This document shows positions 52,323-61,353 of a stretch of 64,000 nt of DNA, piece after piece. Position numbers and translations under genes: made by a program. The notes under the pieces are model-generated. The model was not told where the DNA came from and did no database searches. It saw only the letters and a list, made by a program, of their open reading frames with translations. Each line of letters begins with the position of its first letter. Within the stretch, counting starts at the first letter, position 1. Origin of the DNA: DATJGR01 sp041739525. Its GTDB lineage: Bacteria; Pseudomonadota; Gammaproteobacteria; Pseudomonadales; Azotimanducaceae. Where the stretch lies: the NCBI GenBank assembly GCA_041739525.1, contig JBGSNQ010000103.1, positions 49,785 through 113,784 of the forward strand, in the 5' to 3' direction.

Positions 52323-52835
52323 TCACTGCTTCTCCGCACGCGCATCGGCAATCACTACCCACGCCTGCTGTTCGAGGTCGTAGCGGTTGCCGGTGAACAG
52401 CAGTGCCTTGCGTGCGAACTGTTCGGCCTGTGCCGTGTTGCCTTCCTTCAGATGGCAGCGCGCCAGTTCGATCCAAAGGGTTGGGCTGTCGGGCTGAATA
52501 CGGATCGCGCGTTCGAGAATCTGAATCGCCTTCGGCAAATCGCCCGCTGTCGCGGCGCGTTGCGCTTCGTCCTGCAACGCAAGTGTGACGGTGGACTGCG
52601 GCTTTGGCGGTTGCTGAGGCTGAACCGGCGCTGGCGTTTGCGGAATCGGCTGCGGCGCAGGTTGCGTGGGTTGTGGGTACTGCGGCTGCGGCGGACGCGT
52701 TTGCGTTGTCGTCGTCACCGGCACCGGCGTGCGCGGATACGGTGTCTGCTGCTCGCTGACGCAGCCGGCCAACACGACCACGATACCGACGAGTGTCAGC
52801 GCGCGGTCGAGCGTGTGGTTCAGTCGCTGAACCAT
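52323..52835 (-). CDS. TPR lipoprotein, LpoP-like activator of PBP1B
   Basis: A 170-residue lipoprotein: signal peptide, lipobox LAGC (C25), a proline/glutamine-rich linker (about 32-80) and a tetratricopeptide region (DEAQRAATAGDLPKAIQIL, SPTLWIELARCHLKEGNTA). This is the build of LpoP of Pseudomonas, an outer-membrane lipoprotein that activates PBP1B by reaching through the peptidoglycan. Its start overlaps the end of the PBP1B gene by 16 bases, which strongly supports that role. Confidence 0.82.
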   Translation of the reverse strand: MVQRLNHTLDRALTLVGIVVVLAGCVSEQQTPYPRTPVPVTTTTQTRPPQPQYPQPTQPAPQPIPQTPAPVQPQQPPKPQSTVTLALQDEAQRAATAGDLPKAIQILERAIRIQPDSPTLWIELARCHLKEGNTAQAEQFARKALLFTGNRYDLEQQAWVVIADARAEKQ

Positions 52836-55129
52836 TGTTTGAAGCGCTCCATGAAGGTGGACCCGCACCCGGGTACCGAGGACAGGCGCGCATTGTACGG
52901 GATCGGAACGGTGATCGGTTCGCCGCAGTCCGGCTGTGTCAGGCCGCCGGTTGCATAGTCGATGAGCTGCAGCTCGAAGCCGGATGGGGTCGTCAGTGTG
53001 ACCGGCGCAGGGTGCAGGCTCGCCATCAGCGCGTCCCACACCTGCAGTCCACCTGCACTGCCGGTGAGTTTCGTTTCGCGATTGTCGTCGTAGCCGACCC
53101 AGACCACCGCCAGGTGAGTTGCATCGAAACCTGCGAACCAGCTGTCGCGGAAGTCGTTCGACGTGCCGGTTTTCCCGGCGACACCGCGTGTGGCGAAGCG
53201 CGACGTGTGCGCCGTGCCGCGTTGCATCACCATGGTCAGCCCATAAGTGAGCTGAGCGACCGCTTCGGGTTGCGCAACCTGCTGCATCTGCAGCGGATAG
53301 CGGTTCAGTGTGGCGCCTTCTTCGTCTTCGACGGCGAGCACGGTCTTCACCGGCGACGAGAATCCGCCGCTCGCGATGACGCCGTAAAGGCGCGTCATTT
53401 CGAGCGGCGTGAGATCGATTGCGCCGAGCAGCAACGACGGATAGGCCGGCGGCTGTTCGATGCCGGCGAACGTCGCGATGCGAGCAGCCACCTTGTCCAC
53501 CCCAACAGCCTCGCCAAGGCGCACGGTCGCGAGATTGAGCGAGTCGCCCAGACCGCGCACCAGCGGCACGGGTCCGTGGAACTCGTTGTCGAAATTGTGC
53601 GGGTCCCACGGCGCCTGGCCGCGCACCTCGATCTGCGGAAGTGGCGCGTCTTCGATGATGGTAGCCAGGTTGTAGTTGCCGCTTTCGAGCGCCGTCAGAT
53701 ACACCACCGGCTTCAACAGCGATCCGACCGGCCGGCGCGCGTTCAACGCCCGATTGAATCCCTGGAAGCCGGCCTTACGTCCGCCTACCACGGCGGAGAT
53801 TTCGCCGGTCTGGTTGTTGGCGACGAGCACCGCGGCTTCGAGTTCGCCGCGCGGCAGCTTGCGATCGGTCTCGATGCGGTCGAGCGTGGCCGCCACTGCG
53901 CGCTCTGCGGCATCCTGCACGCGCGGTTCCAACGTGGTGAATATCCGATAGCCGCGCGAGGCGAGTTCGTTGCCGTCGTACTCGTGCCCGAGTTGGTCGC
54001 GAGCGAGATCGAGGAATGCCGGATAGTAGCCGCCGCCTTGTCGCGCGGAGCGCGTCAGTGCCACCGGTTGTCTGATCGCTTTCGCGTGTTGTTCCGCTGT
54101 GATCAGGCCGAATTCGGCCATGTGCCCCAGCACCAGATCGCGGCGCGAGCGCGCGCGCACCGGATGCGTGAACGGGTTGTAGTACGAAGGCCCGCGAATG
54201 ACGGCGATCAACAGCGCAATCTCGGCGGGGTCGAGTTCCGAAAGCGGTTTGTTGAAGTAGAACTGGCTGCCGAGACCGAAGCCATGCACGGCGCGCTCGC
54301 CGTCCTGCCCGAGATAAATCTCGTTGATGTAGGCGTTCAGCAGGTCGGCTTTCTGATAACGAGCGTCGAGAATCACGGCCATCGCGAGCTCTTTCAGCTT
54401 GCGCCACAGCGTGCGGCGGTTGTCGAGGAAATAGCTCTTCACCAGCTGTTGCGTCAGCGTGCTTCCGCCCTGCGACAAATCGCCGGAACGGATATCGGCG
54501 ATAGCCGCGCGTGCAATGCCTCTCAGGTCGAATCCCGCGTGCGTGTCGAAGTTGCGGTCTTCGACGGCCTTCAGGCCTTCGCTCAACAGAACGGGTGTTT
54601 CTTCCGGCGAGACGATCAGCCGGTCTTCGCCGTGCGTCGCGAAGAAGCTGCCGATCATGGGTGGTTCGAGTCGCACGAGACTCGCGGGCTGGCCGTTCTC
54701 GTACAACGTGTCGATTGCGTGATCGGCGATGCGCACGCGGATGTCGGTGGGCGGGCGTGGACCATCGCTGAAGGTGAACGCCCGCAACTTGGCGCGTACT
54801 TCGTTGCCGGTGTGCGTGTAACTGCCGGGCGCTTTCGACGGCCCGCGTCGATAACCGAGCCGTTTCAGTTCCACCTCGATTTCGTCGGCCTCCATCTCGA
54901 GCCCGGGATACAGCTCGAGCGGTTGTGCGTACACGCGCGCCGGCACCGACCAGCGCCGGCCATCGAACGTCGACGTGATCACATGATTGAGATACAGCAG
55001 ATAACCCGCGAGGAACGCGACGCCGAGGCACACGCCGATCAGCAGGTTGCCGAGGATCAGGCGCCGGGTTCGACTACGCGCCGCGGGCTCCCGACCTTGC
55101 GCCTTCGGCTTGGATTTCCTACGCGGCAT
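52820..55129 (-). CDS. mrcB: Bifunctional penicillin-binding protein 1B
   Basis: A 769-residue class A PBP with a TM helix (24-46), a UB2H-like domain (about 65-150), a glycosyltransferase domain (E190 in AVEDRNFDTHAGFD; GGSTLTQQLVKSYFL) and a transpeptidase domain: S470-L-L-K473, S530-L-N532 and K653-T-G655. All three transpeptidase motifs are intact. It builds and cross-links peptidoglycan. The Lpo-type lipoprotein follows directly. Confidence 0.96.
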   Translation of the reverse strand: MPRRKSKPKAQGREPAARSRTRRLILGNLLIGVCLGVAFLAGYLLYLNHVITSTFDGRRWSVPARVYAQPLELYPGLEMEADEIEVELKRLGYRRGPSKAPGSYTHTGNEVRAKLRAFTFSDGPRPPTDIRVRIADHAIDTLYENGQPASLVRLEPPMIGSFFATHGEDRLIVSPEETPVLLSEGLKAVEDRNFDTHAGFDLRGIARAAIADIRSGDLSQGGSTLTQQLVKSYFLDNRRTLWRKLKELAMAVILDARYQKADLLNAYINEIYLGQDGERAVHGFGLGSQFYFNKPLSELDPAEIALLIAVIRGPSYYNPFTHPVRARSRRDLVLGHMAEFGLITAEQHAKAIRQPVALTRSARQGGGYYPAFLDLARDQLGHEYDGNELASRGYRIFTTLEPRVQDAAERAVAATLDRIETDRKLPRGELEAAVLVANNQTGEISAVVGGRKAGFQGFNRALNARRPVGSLLKPVVYLTALESGNYNLATIIEDAPLPQIEVRGQAPWDPHNFDNEFHGPVPLVRGLGDSLNLATVRLGEAVGVDKVAARIATFAGIEQPPAYPSLLLGAIDLTPLEMTRLYGVIASGGFSSPVKTVLAVEDEEGATLNRYPLQMQQVAQPEAVAQLTYGLTMVMQRGTAHTSRFATRGVAGKTGTSNDFRDSWFAGFDATHLAVVWVGYDDNRETKLTGSAGGLQVWDALMASLHPAPVTLTTPSGFELQLIDYATGGLTQPDCGEPITVPIPYNARLSSVPGCGSTFMERFKQWFSD

Positions 55130-55141
55130 ACGCCGTCGGGT

Positions 55142-55771
55142 TCACACCGGCGACGGATTCTCCGGACGCCGTCCGAACAGCGCAGCGATTTTGCGAAGCA
55201 CGGTTTTGACACCGCGCCAGACCTTGGGCAGCAGCCACCATAGCGTCAGCAGGAAGATTACGAGGAGGATGAGAAATATAACGGGATGCGCCAGCGCTGC
55301 CCAGAGACCGGCGAAAACCGCGAGGTCTTCCGCGATCGACGCGAACCAGTTGCTGAATGGTTCGGGCGACGTGTTGATCAGCATGCGCGAGCCCGCTTTG
55401 GTCGCGTGCGTGGCCGCGGTGATGCCACCGCCGACCAATCCGGCCGCCACTGCGAGCGCAGGCGTCACGTCGCCCACCGCGCCGGCCGCCAGCATCGCGC
55501 CAGCCGGAATGCGTATGAACGTGTGCAGCGCATCCCACGTGCTGTCTACGCCGGGAATCTTGTCGGCGAAAAACTCGACGCAGTACATGAAGCACGCCGC
55601 GATGATCACCAACGGGTCTTGCACGATCGCGAGCGTGTCAGGCAACTGGACATAGCCTGCATTGCCGGCCAGACCGAGCACCGCCACCGCCGCGTACAGA
55701 TTGATGCCGCTCGCCCACGCCACACCCATGGTCAACGCCAGCGTGTGGATCAGGGTCTGGTATTCGCCCAT
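55142..55771 (-). CDS. DUF4126 membrane protein
   Basis: A 209-residue membrane protein matching DUF4126: WASGINLYAAVAVLGLAG, YCVEFFADKIPGVDSTWD and TFIRIPAGAMLAAGAVG, then VIFLILLVIFLLTLWWLLP. About five hydrophobic segments are visible. Its function is unknown. It ends 12 bases before the PBP1B start, so the two may share a transcript. Confidence 0.85.
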   Translation of the reverse strand: MGEYQTLIHTLALTMGVAWASGINLYAAVAVLGLAGNAGYVQLPDTLAIVQDPLVIIAACFMYCVEFFADKIPGVDSTWDALHTFIRIPAGAMLAAGAVGDVTPALAVAAGLVGGGITAATHATKAGSRMLINTSPEPFSNWFASIAEDLAVFAGLWAALAHPVIFLILLVIFLLTLWWLLPKVWRGVKTVLRKIAALFGRRPENPSPV

Positions 55772-55853
55772 CGGGTTGCTCCGCAGCGGTCAGGTGGCGC
55801 TCTTGATAGGGCTTCGCGGCTGAACGGAACCTGAACAGGCTCCCTGAGAATCT

Positions 55854-56561
55854 CTACGAGCCGCCGCCGGCTTTCGCGGCGCGCTCGGCGCGGATCTTGG
55901 CGACGAGGAAGTCGACCACTTCGAAGGCCTTCTTGCGCGGCACCGTGTCCATGTTCACCGCGTAATGATCCGCCACGGTGAGGTACGGCACGCCGTTGAC
56001 GCGCAGCGCTCGCTCGCGTTTGCCCGCTTGCGTCGTGAGGTTCGCCACGGTGGGTGAGTTGTACGCGGTCAGGAATGCTTCGCGCGTCACGCCGTGGCCA
56101 TCCACGAACTCGGCAACCATGTCGACGTTGAGGAATTGCTTTCCGTTGTCGTGAATCGCTTTGAAGATGCGGTCGTGATTGTCGTCGAGCGCGTTGACGC
56201 TCTGCAGCGCGAAGTACGATTGCGCGAGCAGCGTCCAATCTGGCGAAAAGGAAACGGGGTTGCGGTCGAACGCGGCGTCCTTCGGTGCGTTGCGCAGCCA
56301 GTCGTTCACGATCGGGTCGAAGTTGCGGCAATGCACGCAACCATACGAAAAGAACTCGGTCACCTTGATCGGACCGACCGCGGGGACGCTCGTGCCCTCG
56401 ATGACTTTGTAGTGAGTGCCTTCCACGAAGTCGCCGGAGACGTCGATTGCCGTCGAGCGGAACAGTCCATAGCCGACCACCGCGATCACGAGCAACGCGA
56501 CGAATGCGATTACGCCGTTTCGAATGGTCATCAAACGTTTGTCGGATTTCGATTTCGCCAC
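55854..56561 (-). CDS. DsbA-family thiol:disulfide oxidoreductase, membrane-anchored
   Basis: A 235-residue protein with an N-terminal helix (about 13-33) and a DsbA-like domain: FFSYGCVHCRNFD (C75-C78), helical insert and cis-Pro segment NGVPYL. It oxidises or isomerises periplasmic disulfides. The hydrophobic N-terminus may be an uncleaved anchor. Its product could fold the cysteine-rich secreted proteins encoded elsewhere in the window. It is divergent from the glutaredoxin gene, 89 bases apart. Confidence 0.88.
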   Translation of the reverse strand: MAKSKSDKRLMTIRNGVIAFVALLVIAVVGYGLFRSTAIDVSGDFVEGTHYKVIEGTSVPAVGPIKVTEFFSYGCVHCRNFDPIVNDWLRNAPKDAAFDRNPVSFSPDWTLLAQSYFALQSVNALDDNHDRIFKAIHDNGKQFLNVDMVAEFVDGHGVTREAFLTAYNSPTVANLTTQAGKRERALRVNGVPYLTVADHYAVNMDTVPRKKAFEVVDFLVAKIRAERAAKAGGGS

Positions 56562-56650
56562 ACAAGCCTCGTCTGCTTCGGAATCTGGCGCCGCAGTGTA
56601 CCGTTCAGCGCGGGCTCGGCATAATCACACCGACCTTACGAAGGTGCACC

Positions 56651-56911
56651 ATGAGCGAACGCTACACGCTGTACCACTTTCCGAGTTGCCCTTACTGCGC
56701 TCGCGTACGCGACTTCCTCGACGAAGCCGGCATCGACATGGAGATGCGCAACATCCACGCCGACCCACAAGCACTGCACGACCTGCGCACCGGCGGCGGC
56801 AGCACCACCGTTCCCTGCCTGCGCATCCGCCGCGAGGGTCAACAGGATCAATGGATGTACGAGTCACTCGACATCATCGAGTACCTGCGCGGGAAGTTTG
56901 TCGACGTCTGA
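56651..56911 (+). CDS. Glutaredoxin
   Basis: An 86-residue glutaredoxin with the active site CPYC (C13, C16), a TVPCLRI cis-Pro segment and the C-terminal helix SLDIIEYLRG. This is normal size. The start is the ATG after GAAGGTGC; longer readings come from another frame upstream. It is convergent with the next gene, four bases away. Confidence 0.93.
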   Translation: MSERYTLYHFPSCPYCARVRDFLDEAGIDMEMRNIHADPQALHDLRTGGGSTTVPCLRIRREGQQDQWMYESLDIIEYLRGKFVDV

Positions 56912-56915
56912 ATGG

Positions 56916-58133
56916 CTATTCACGATTGCGGCGGGCGCGGTAGATCCATGGCGGTTCGAAGGAGCCGGACCAGATCCCGACCCGATCGCGCTGGGCGTCG
57001 CGTTCTTCCTGAAGGATGTAGTTTCTGCCGATGCCGACGATCAGTGCGTGACCGTCACGCACCATGCGGCCGGAGAGGCTGGTGCGGCGATCCGCCGCGA
57101 GATATTCGTCCGAGTTCTTCGGCGGCACCGCCCCTTCGGGCAACAGGTTGCAGGACGCGACAATTCGCGACTTGCTGACCGCAAACAGCGGGAGGCAGAC
57201 GATCGCGCGATCGGCGAGAAGGTCTTGGAGGTGACGCGTTGCGGCGCGGCCACACGGATAGTCCGTGCCGCCCTTGTCGAGACAAATCTGATCCGGTTCC
57301 ATTGCGTCGATGCCGATCAACTGCACTTCGATGCCGCTTATGAACAGTGTTTCGCCGTCGATGGCGTTGGCCATCGCGGGTCCGAGCAGGCCGTCGAGTT
57401 GGTCGCTAGGATTGCGGAACTGATCGATGTTGTTGACTGCCGCGACACCCAGGATCAGCGCGATACCCAGCAGGACTCGTGCCCAGCCGAACTCGAACGT
57501 GCTGCCGTGCAGGCGCTCCAGGATGCTGTCTAACGGTCCATCGATGGCGCGCACGCCGTACGTGATGATGGCGAGCGTCAGGACACCGAACGTGATCAAC
57601 TCCGGGAGTTCGGAATCGGACAGCGACGCTCCGCGTTGTACGGCGGATGCGAACGTAAACGCGATGCTGTTGCCGAAAAACACGGACCAGTTGATCAGTA
57701 ATATCGAGCTGCCGGTGGCGAGCTTGAACGGCCGATGGTTGTCCGGGTGGAAGATGTTCAGCACCGGCGGGTTCAGCGTAAAGATCTCCTGCATCGTCTC
57801 GAACGGCATCCGACTGTCGTTCAGTACCTGGTCGAGCATCTTCAGATGATTCGAAGTCAGCCAGAAGAGGAACGCGGCAAAGCCGAGACTGGCGACCGGC
57901 AGAATCGATTTCGGAATCTGGTATTCGCCGATGTAGATCGAATCGCTCGCGACGTTGCCCGGTAACTGATTCAGACCCGCGAAGAGCACTGTCAGGATCG
58001 TGCCGCCGATGCTCACCCAGAACATCGTCGACAACCCGTCGATTGCGCGAACCAACGACGCGGCCTGGATGCTGAGGTGCTGGACCTGCGGAGCGACTTC
58101 CCGGCGAGGCTCCTGCGGCGGCGATTCGCTCAT
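56916..58133 (-). CDS. Membrane protein with a degenerate thermonuclease-like domain
   Basis: A 405-residue protein with five hydrophobic segments (about 38-235) and a C-terminal SNase-like domain (255-400): NAIDGETLFISGIEVQLIGI, GIDAMEPDQICLDK and DYPCGRAATRHLQDLL. In active staphylococcal-type nucleases the second Asp of DGDT and an Arg before LxGIDAPE are catalytic; here they read Glu (E261) and Gln (Q271), while D276 and E279 remain. This suggests reduced or lost nuclease activity. The ATG of this gene overlaps the stop of the esterase gene by four bases (ATGA). Confidence 0.8.
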   Translation of the reverse strand: MSESPPQEPRREVAPQVQHLSIQAASLVRAIDGLSTMFWVSIGGTILTVLFAGLNQLPGNVASDSIYIGEYQIPKSILPVASLGFAAFLFWLTSNHLKMLDQVLNDSRMPFETMQEIFTLNPPVLNIFHPDNHRPFKLATGSSILLINWSVFFGNSIAFTFASAVQRGASLSDSELPELITFGVLTLAIITYGVRAIDGPLDSILERLHGSTFEFGWARVLLGIALILGVAAVNNIDQFRNPSDQLDGLLGPAMANAIDGETLFISGIEVQLIGIDAMEPDQICLDKGGTDYPCGRAATRHLQDLLADRAIVCLPLFAVSKSRIVASCNLLPEGAVPPKNSDEYLAADRRTSLSGRMVRDGHALIVGIGRNYILQEERDAQRDRVGIWSGSFEPPWIYRARRNRE

Positions 58134-59062
58134 CGGAAACCGCTCGACGGTTGCGACTGCAATCGTCCGCCGACGAATTCGCCGATTTCATCCAACGCGC
58201 GACGCGCTTCGGGCAGGAAATCCGCAAACATCGGAAACACGTGCGGCATGCGGTGCCAGGTTCGCAGCGCGACTGGAACGCCGTGTTGCCTTGCCCGGTG
58301 CGCGAGTCGCCGCGAATCGTCGAGCAGAATCTCGGTTGTTCCAACATGAATGGAGAGGGGCGGAAATCCCGCGAAGTCGCCAAATAGAGGCGATACATCG
58401 GGATGGTCGAGAGCCGCATGCGGTGCGTACATCCGCGCGGCTTCATCGAGCCGTTGGGCCGGTAGCATCGGATCGAGTCTTGCATTGGTGCGCGTCGAGC
58501 CGCCACTCGCGGTGAGGTCGGTCCACGGGGACAGCAGCACGCCCGCGCTCGGCAACGGCAACCCGCCGTCGCGTGCGCGCAGCAACGTGACCAATGCAAG
58601 GTTGCCGCCGGCCGAGTCGCCGGCGATAACGATCGACGATGCATCGATGCCGCGCGACAACAACTCGCGATACGCACGAAGTGCGTCTTCCGGCGCCGCG
58701 GGGTAGGGGTGCTCCGGCGCCAGTCGGTAATCGATGACCGCAACGTCGCAGCGCGTCAGCGTGGCGAGGCGCGCGGCCAAAGCGCGGTACGCGCGTGGCG
58801 AGCCCACTACATAGCCGCCGCCGTGGCAATAGAGGATGACGCCGCGCGATGGGTGGTTCGCGCGGGTCCATTCGGTTGGCACGCCGCCGAGCTGGTCGCT
58901 GTAACGCGTCAGGGTCGGCGCAAGTTTGACGCGATCGCCTAAGCGTTCGAGGCGTACGCGCGATGCGGCGATGGAGGCCGGCGTGAATTCAAGGTCGGCG
59001 AGGCGCCGCTTGCCGGCGTAACGGATCGCGGCATTGAGGATATGCCCGCGGAGGCTTGCCAT
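58130..59062 (-). CDS. Alpha/beta hydrolase (hormone-sensitive lipase-like esterase)
   Basis: A 310-residue esterase with the HGGG oxyanion motif (LYCHGGGYVVGS), the nucleophile elbow GDSAGGN and a C-terminal His near HVFPMF. These are the HSL-family signatures for short-chain ester hydrolysis. I chose the ATG giving MASLRGHI, which follows GGAGAAAGC, rather than the one 24 codons upstream. It is divergent from the luciferase-like gene at 59234, and the downstream gene overlaps by four bases. Confidence 0.9.
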   Translation of the reverse strand: MASLRGHILNAAIRYAGKRRLADLEFTPASIAASRVRLERLGDRVKLAPTLTRYSDQLGGVPTEWTRANHPSRGVILYCHGGGYVVGSPRAYRALAARLATLTRCDVAVIDYRLAPEHPYPAAPEDALRAYRELLSRGIDASSIVIAGDSAGGNLALVTLLRARDGGLPLPSAGVLLSPWTDLTASGGSTRTNARLDPMLPAQRLDEAARMYAPHAALDHPDVSPLFGDFAGFPPLSIHVGTTEILLDDSRRLAHRARQHGVPVALRTWHRMPHVFPMFADFLPEARRALDEIGEFVGGRLQSQPSSGFR

Positions 59063-59233
59063 GCTTTCTCCAAAGGGAAATCGAATTGCGGGAACTGCGG
59101 CGCGATTGTCGCGAGCCGGGGCGCCCGAGTCCAACCGCAGGCCGATTGCCTTGTTGGCGATGGCTCGCGTTTGTTAGCCTGCAACGCTCGCGCCAATCAA
59201 ACCAACGGCGCCGCATCAACTGGGGATCCCACA

Positions 59234-60274
59234 ATGAAACTCGGACTCATCGCCGGCTATTCCGGAAAGAGAATCAGCATCCCGATCGACACGATCAAAC
59301 ACGCCGAAACCCTCGGCTACGACTCGGTGTGGACGTCGGAGGCATATGGCTCCGACGCCGTGACGCCCGCTGTTTGGATGCTCGCGCACACGACGAAGAT
59401 CAAAGTCGGTACTGCAATCATGCAGATGCCCGGTCGGACACCGGCGCTTGCGGCGATGACGGCGATGACGGTGTCGCAACTGTCGAACAACCGCTTCATC
59501 GTCGGGCTCGGCGCGTCGGGCCCGCAGGTGGTCGAGGGTTGGCACGGTGTGCCGTACGGCAAGCCGGTGACTCGCCTGAAGGAATACATCCAGGTGATGA
59601 AGAAGATCTTCGCGCGCGAAGAAGCGCTGCAGTTCGAGGGTAAGGAATACCAGATTCCGTATCACGGCCCGGGTGCCACGAATCTCGGCAAGCCGCTGAA
59701 GAGCATCATGGTGTGCGAAGACAAGATTCCGATTTACGCCGCAACACTGACGCCGGCCGGTGTACAGGCCGCGGCCGAAGTGGCCGACGGTTTCTTCCCG
59801 ATCTGGATGGACCCCGATCAGTTCAGCGTGTTCAAAGACCCGATCGAGAAGGGGCTGAAGGCGGCGGGCGGCGGCAAGTCGCTGGCCGACTTCGACGTGG
59901 CGCCGTTCGTCACCGTGATCATCGGCGACGACGTGAAGCAGTGTATGCAGATGATCCGCGGCAACATGGCGCTGTACATCGGCGGCATGGGCGCCAAGGG
60001 TAAGAACTTCTACAACGACTACGCGACGCGTCTCGGCTTCGGCGCGGCAGCAGAGAAGATTCAGGATCTGTTTCTTTCCGGCAAGAAAGACGAAGCGATG
60101 GCCGCGGTTCCCGAGGAACTGATCGATGCGTGCCACCTGGTGGGTCCGGCCGCTCGCATCAAAGATCGCGCGCAGCGCTGGCAAGCTGCGGCGAAGAAAG
60201 GCCATGTCGGTTCGATGCTGATCGGCAGCGGTCAGCCGAAGGCGCTCGAGTTGATGGCGGAGATCATGCTCTAA
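59234..60274 (+). CDS. Luciferase-like (LLM class) flavin or F420-dependent oxidoreductase
   Basis: A 346-residue TIM barrel: MKLGLIAGYSG and TAIMQMPGRTPALAAMTAM, then FIVGLGASGPQVVEGWHG and PIYAATLTPAGVQAAAEVAD. The LLM superfamily oxidises or reduces with FMN or F420; which cofactor is used cannot be read by eye. The start is ATG after GGGGATCCCACA. The gene lies alone, divergent from the esterase. Confidence 0.88.
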   Translation: MKLGLIAGYSGKRISIPIDTIKHAETLGYDSVWTSEAYGSDAVTPAVWMLAHTTKIKVGTAIMQMPGRTPALAAMTAMTVSQLSNNRFIVGLGASGPQVVEGWHGVPYGKPVTRLKEYIQVMKKIFAREEALQFEGKEYQIPYHGPGATNLGKPLKSIMVCEDKIPIYAATLTPAGVQAAAEVADGFFPIWMDPDQFSVFKDPIEKGLKAAGGGKSLADFDVAPFVTVIIGDDVKQCMQMIRGNMALYIGGMGAKGKNFYNDYATRLGFGAAAEKIQDLFLSGKKDEAMAAVPEELIDACHLVGPAARIKDRAQRWQAAAKKGHVGSMLIGSGQPKALELMAEIML

Positions 60275-60331
60275 ACGCACAAATCGAGCGTTAGTTCCCC
60301 CGGCCGGACCTTCCTGACGAGCACACGAGGG

Positions 60332-60349
60332 GGCAATCTGCTGATTGCC
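60332..60349 (+). terminator. Candidate terminator hairpin after the luciferase-like gene
   Basis: GGCAATC and GATTGCC form a perfect seven-base stem with a TGCT loop, flanked by further G/T-wobble pairs. It starts 58 bases after the stop codon and is followed by TCTTC rather than a long T-run, so a moderate terminator is the best guess. Confidence 0.45.
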
Positions 60350-60492
60350 TCTTCGCCGCCAATTCTGCGCAATACCTTTCCGGCGGTGGAGGTGCGGCAA
60401 TTTGTCGCACCGGATGCATCACGCATTCGTCGACTCTTCATTCGTAAGTCTGCTTTGATCACGCGCCGGTTCAGTAAGCAGGAGAAAAAGCG

Positions 60493-61353
60493 GTGACCAC
60501 CAACAGACGCAGTGTGATGCAGAGTCTCGGAACGCTTGCGTTGCTGGCGCCGTTCGTCGGGCTTGATCGCAGCGCGGCCGCGCAGCCGCCGACGCCATCT
60601 GCGAAGCCGGTGAACGACGCCGATCACATGCAGCTGATGGCCGAAGTGCTCGGTCCGGGACTGATGGGCAAGGAGCAGGTGGCGATGCTGCTGTATCCCG
60701 GCTTCACCGCGCTCGATCTCGTCGGCCCGCAGTTCTTCTTCGCGGGCATGATGGGCGCGACGGTGCATCTGGTGACGACGCAGGCCGACCTCGCGCCGGT
60801 GCAGTCCGATCTTGGTCTCGCGATCGCGCCAACCGTGACGATGGCGAATGCGCCGCGCGACCTCGACGTGCTGTTTGTGCCCGGCGGCACCGAAGGCACG
60901 ATGGATGCGATGCGGCGAAAGGACGTGATTGCGTTCGTCGCCGAGCGTGGCTCGCGCGCAAAACACGTCACCAGCGTATGCACCGGTTCGATGATTCTCG
61001 GCCAGGCGGGGTTGCTGAAAGGCAAACGCGCGACATCGCATTGGCTGGCGCGACCTGTGCTCACGGAATTCGGGGCAGTGCCGGTGGACGCGCGTCTTGT
61101 CACGGATGGCAACGTGACGACAGGGGCGGGTGTGTCCGCCGGTCTCGACTTCGGCATTGCGGTGGTCGAGAAGTTGCGCGGCAAGCCTTATGCAGCGGCC
61201 TTGATGCTGCAGGCTGAATATCATCCGGAACCGCCGTTCGCCGGCGGCACGCTTGCAACCACCGATCCCGCGGTTGCAGCGATGATGACGCAGATGAACG
61301 CGCCGGCGGCCGACAAGTTCAGGGCGATTGCACGCGGTTACGCAGTGCAATGA
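60493..61353 (+). CDS. Tat-exported DJ-1/PfpI-family protein
   Basis: A 286-residue protein. A twin-arginine signal (TTNRRSVMQSLGTLALLAPF) suggests periplasmic export. The DJ-1/PfpI domain has VAMLLYPGFTALDLVGP, LDVLFVPGGTEGTMD and the nucleophile elbow HVTSVCTGSMILG with C163. Many relatives are cytoplasmic isonitrile hydratases or AraC-fused sensors; a Tat-exported form is less common. The start is GTG. It overlaps the PepSY gene by four bases (ATGA). Confidence 0.85.
   Translation: MTTNRRSVMQSLGTLALLAPFVGLDRSAAAQPPTPSAKPVNDADHMQLMAEVLGPGLMGKEQVAMLLYPGFTALDLVGPQFFFAGMMGATVHLVTTQADLAPVQSDLGLAIAPTVTMANAPRDLDVLFVPGGTEGTMDAMRRKDVIAFVAERGSRAKHVTSVCTGSMILGQAGLLKGKRATSHWLARPVLTEFGAVPVDARLVTDGNVTTGAGVSAGLDFGIAVVEKLRGKPYAAALMLQAEYHPEPPFAGGTLATTDPAVAAMMTQMNAPAADKFRAIARGYAVQ

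Noticed and set aside
52793..55243. An 816-codon plus-strand open frame opposite PBP1B
   Set aside because: It is an antisense shadow in GC-rich DNA; PBP1B has all catalytic motifs on the other strand.
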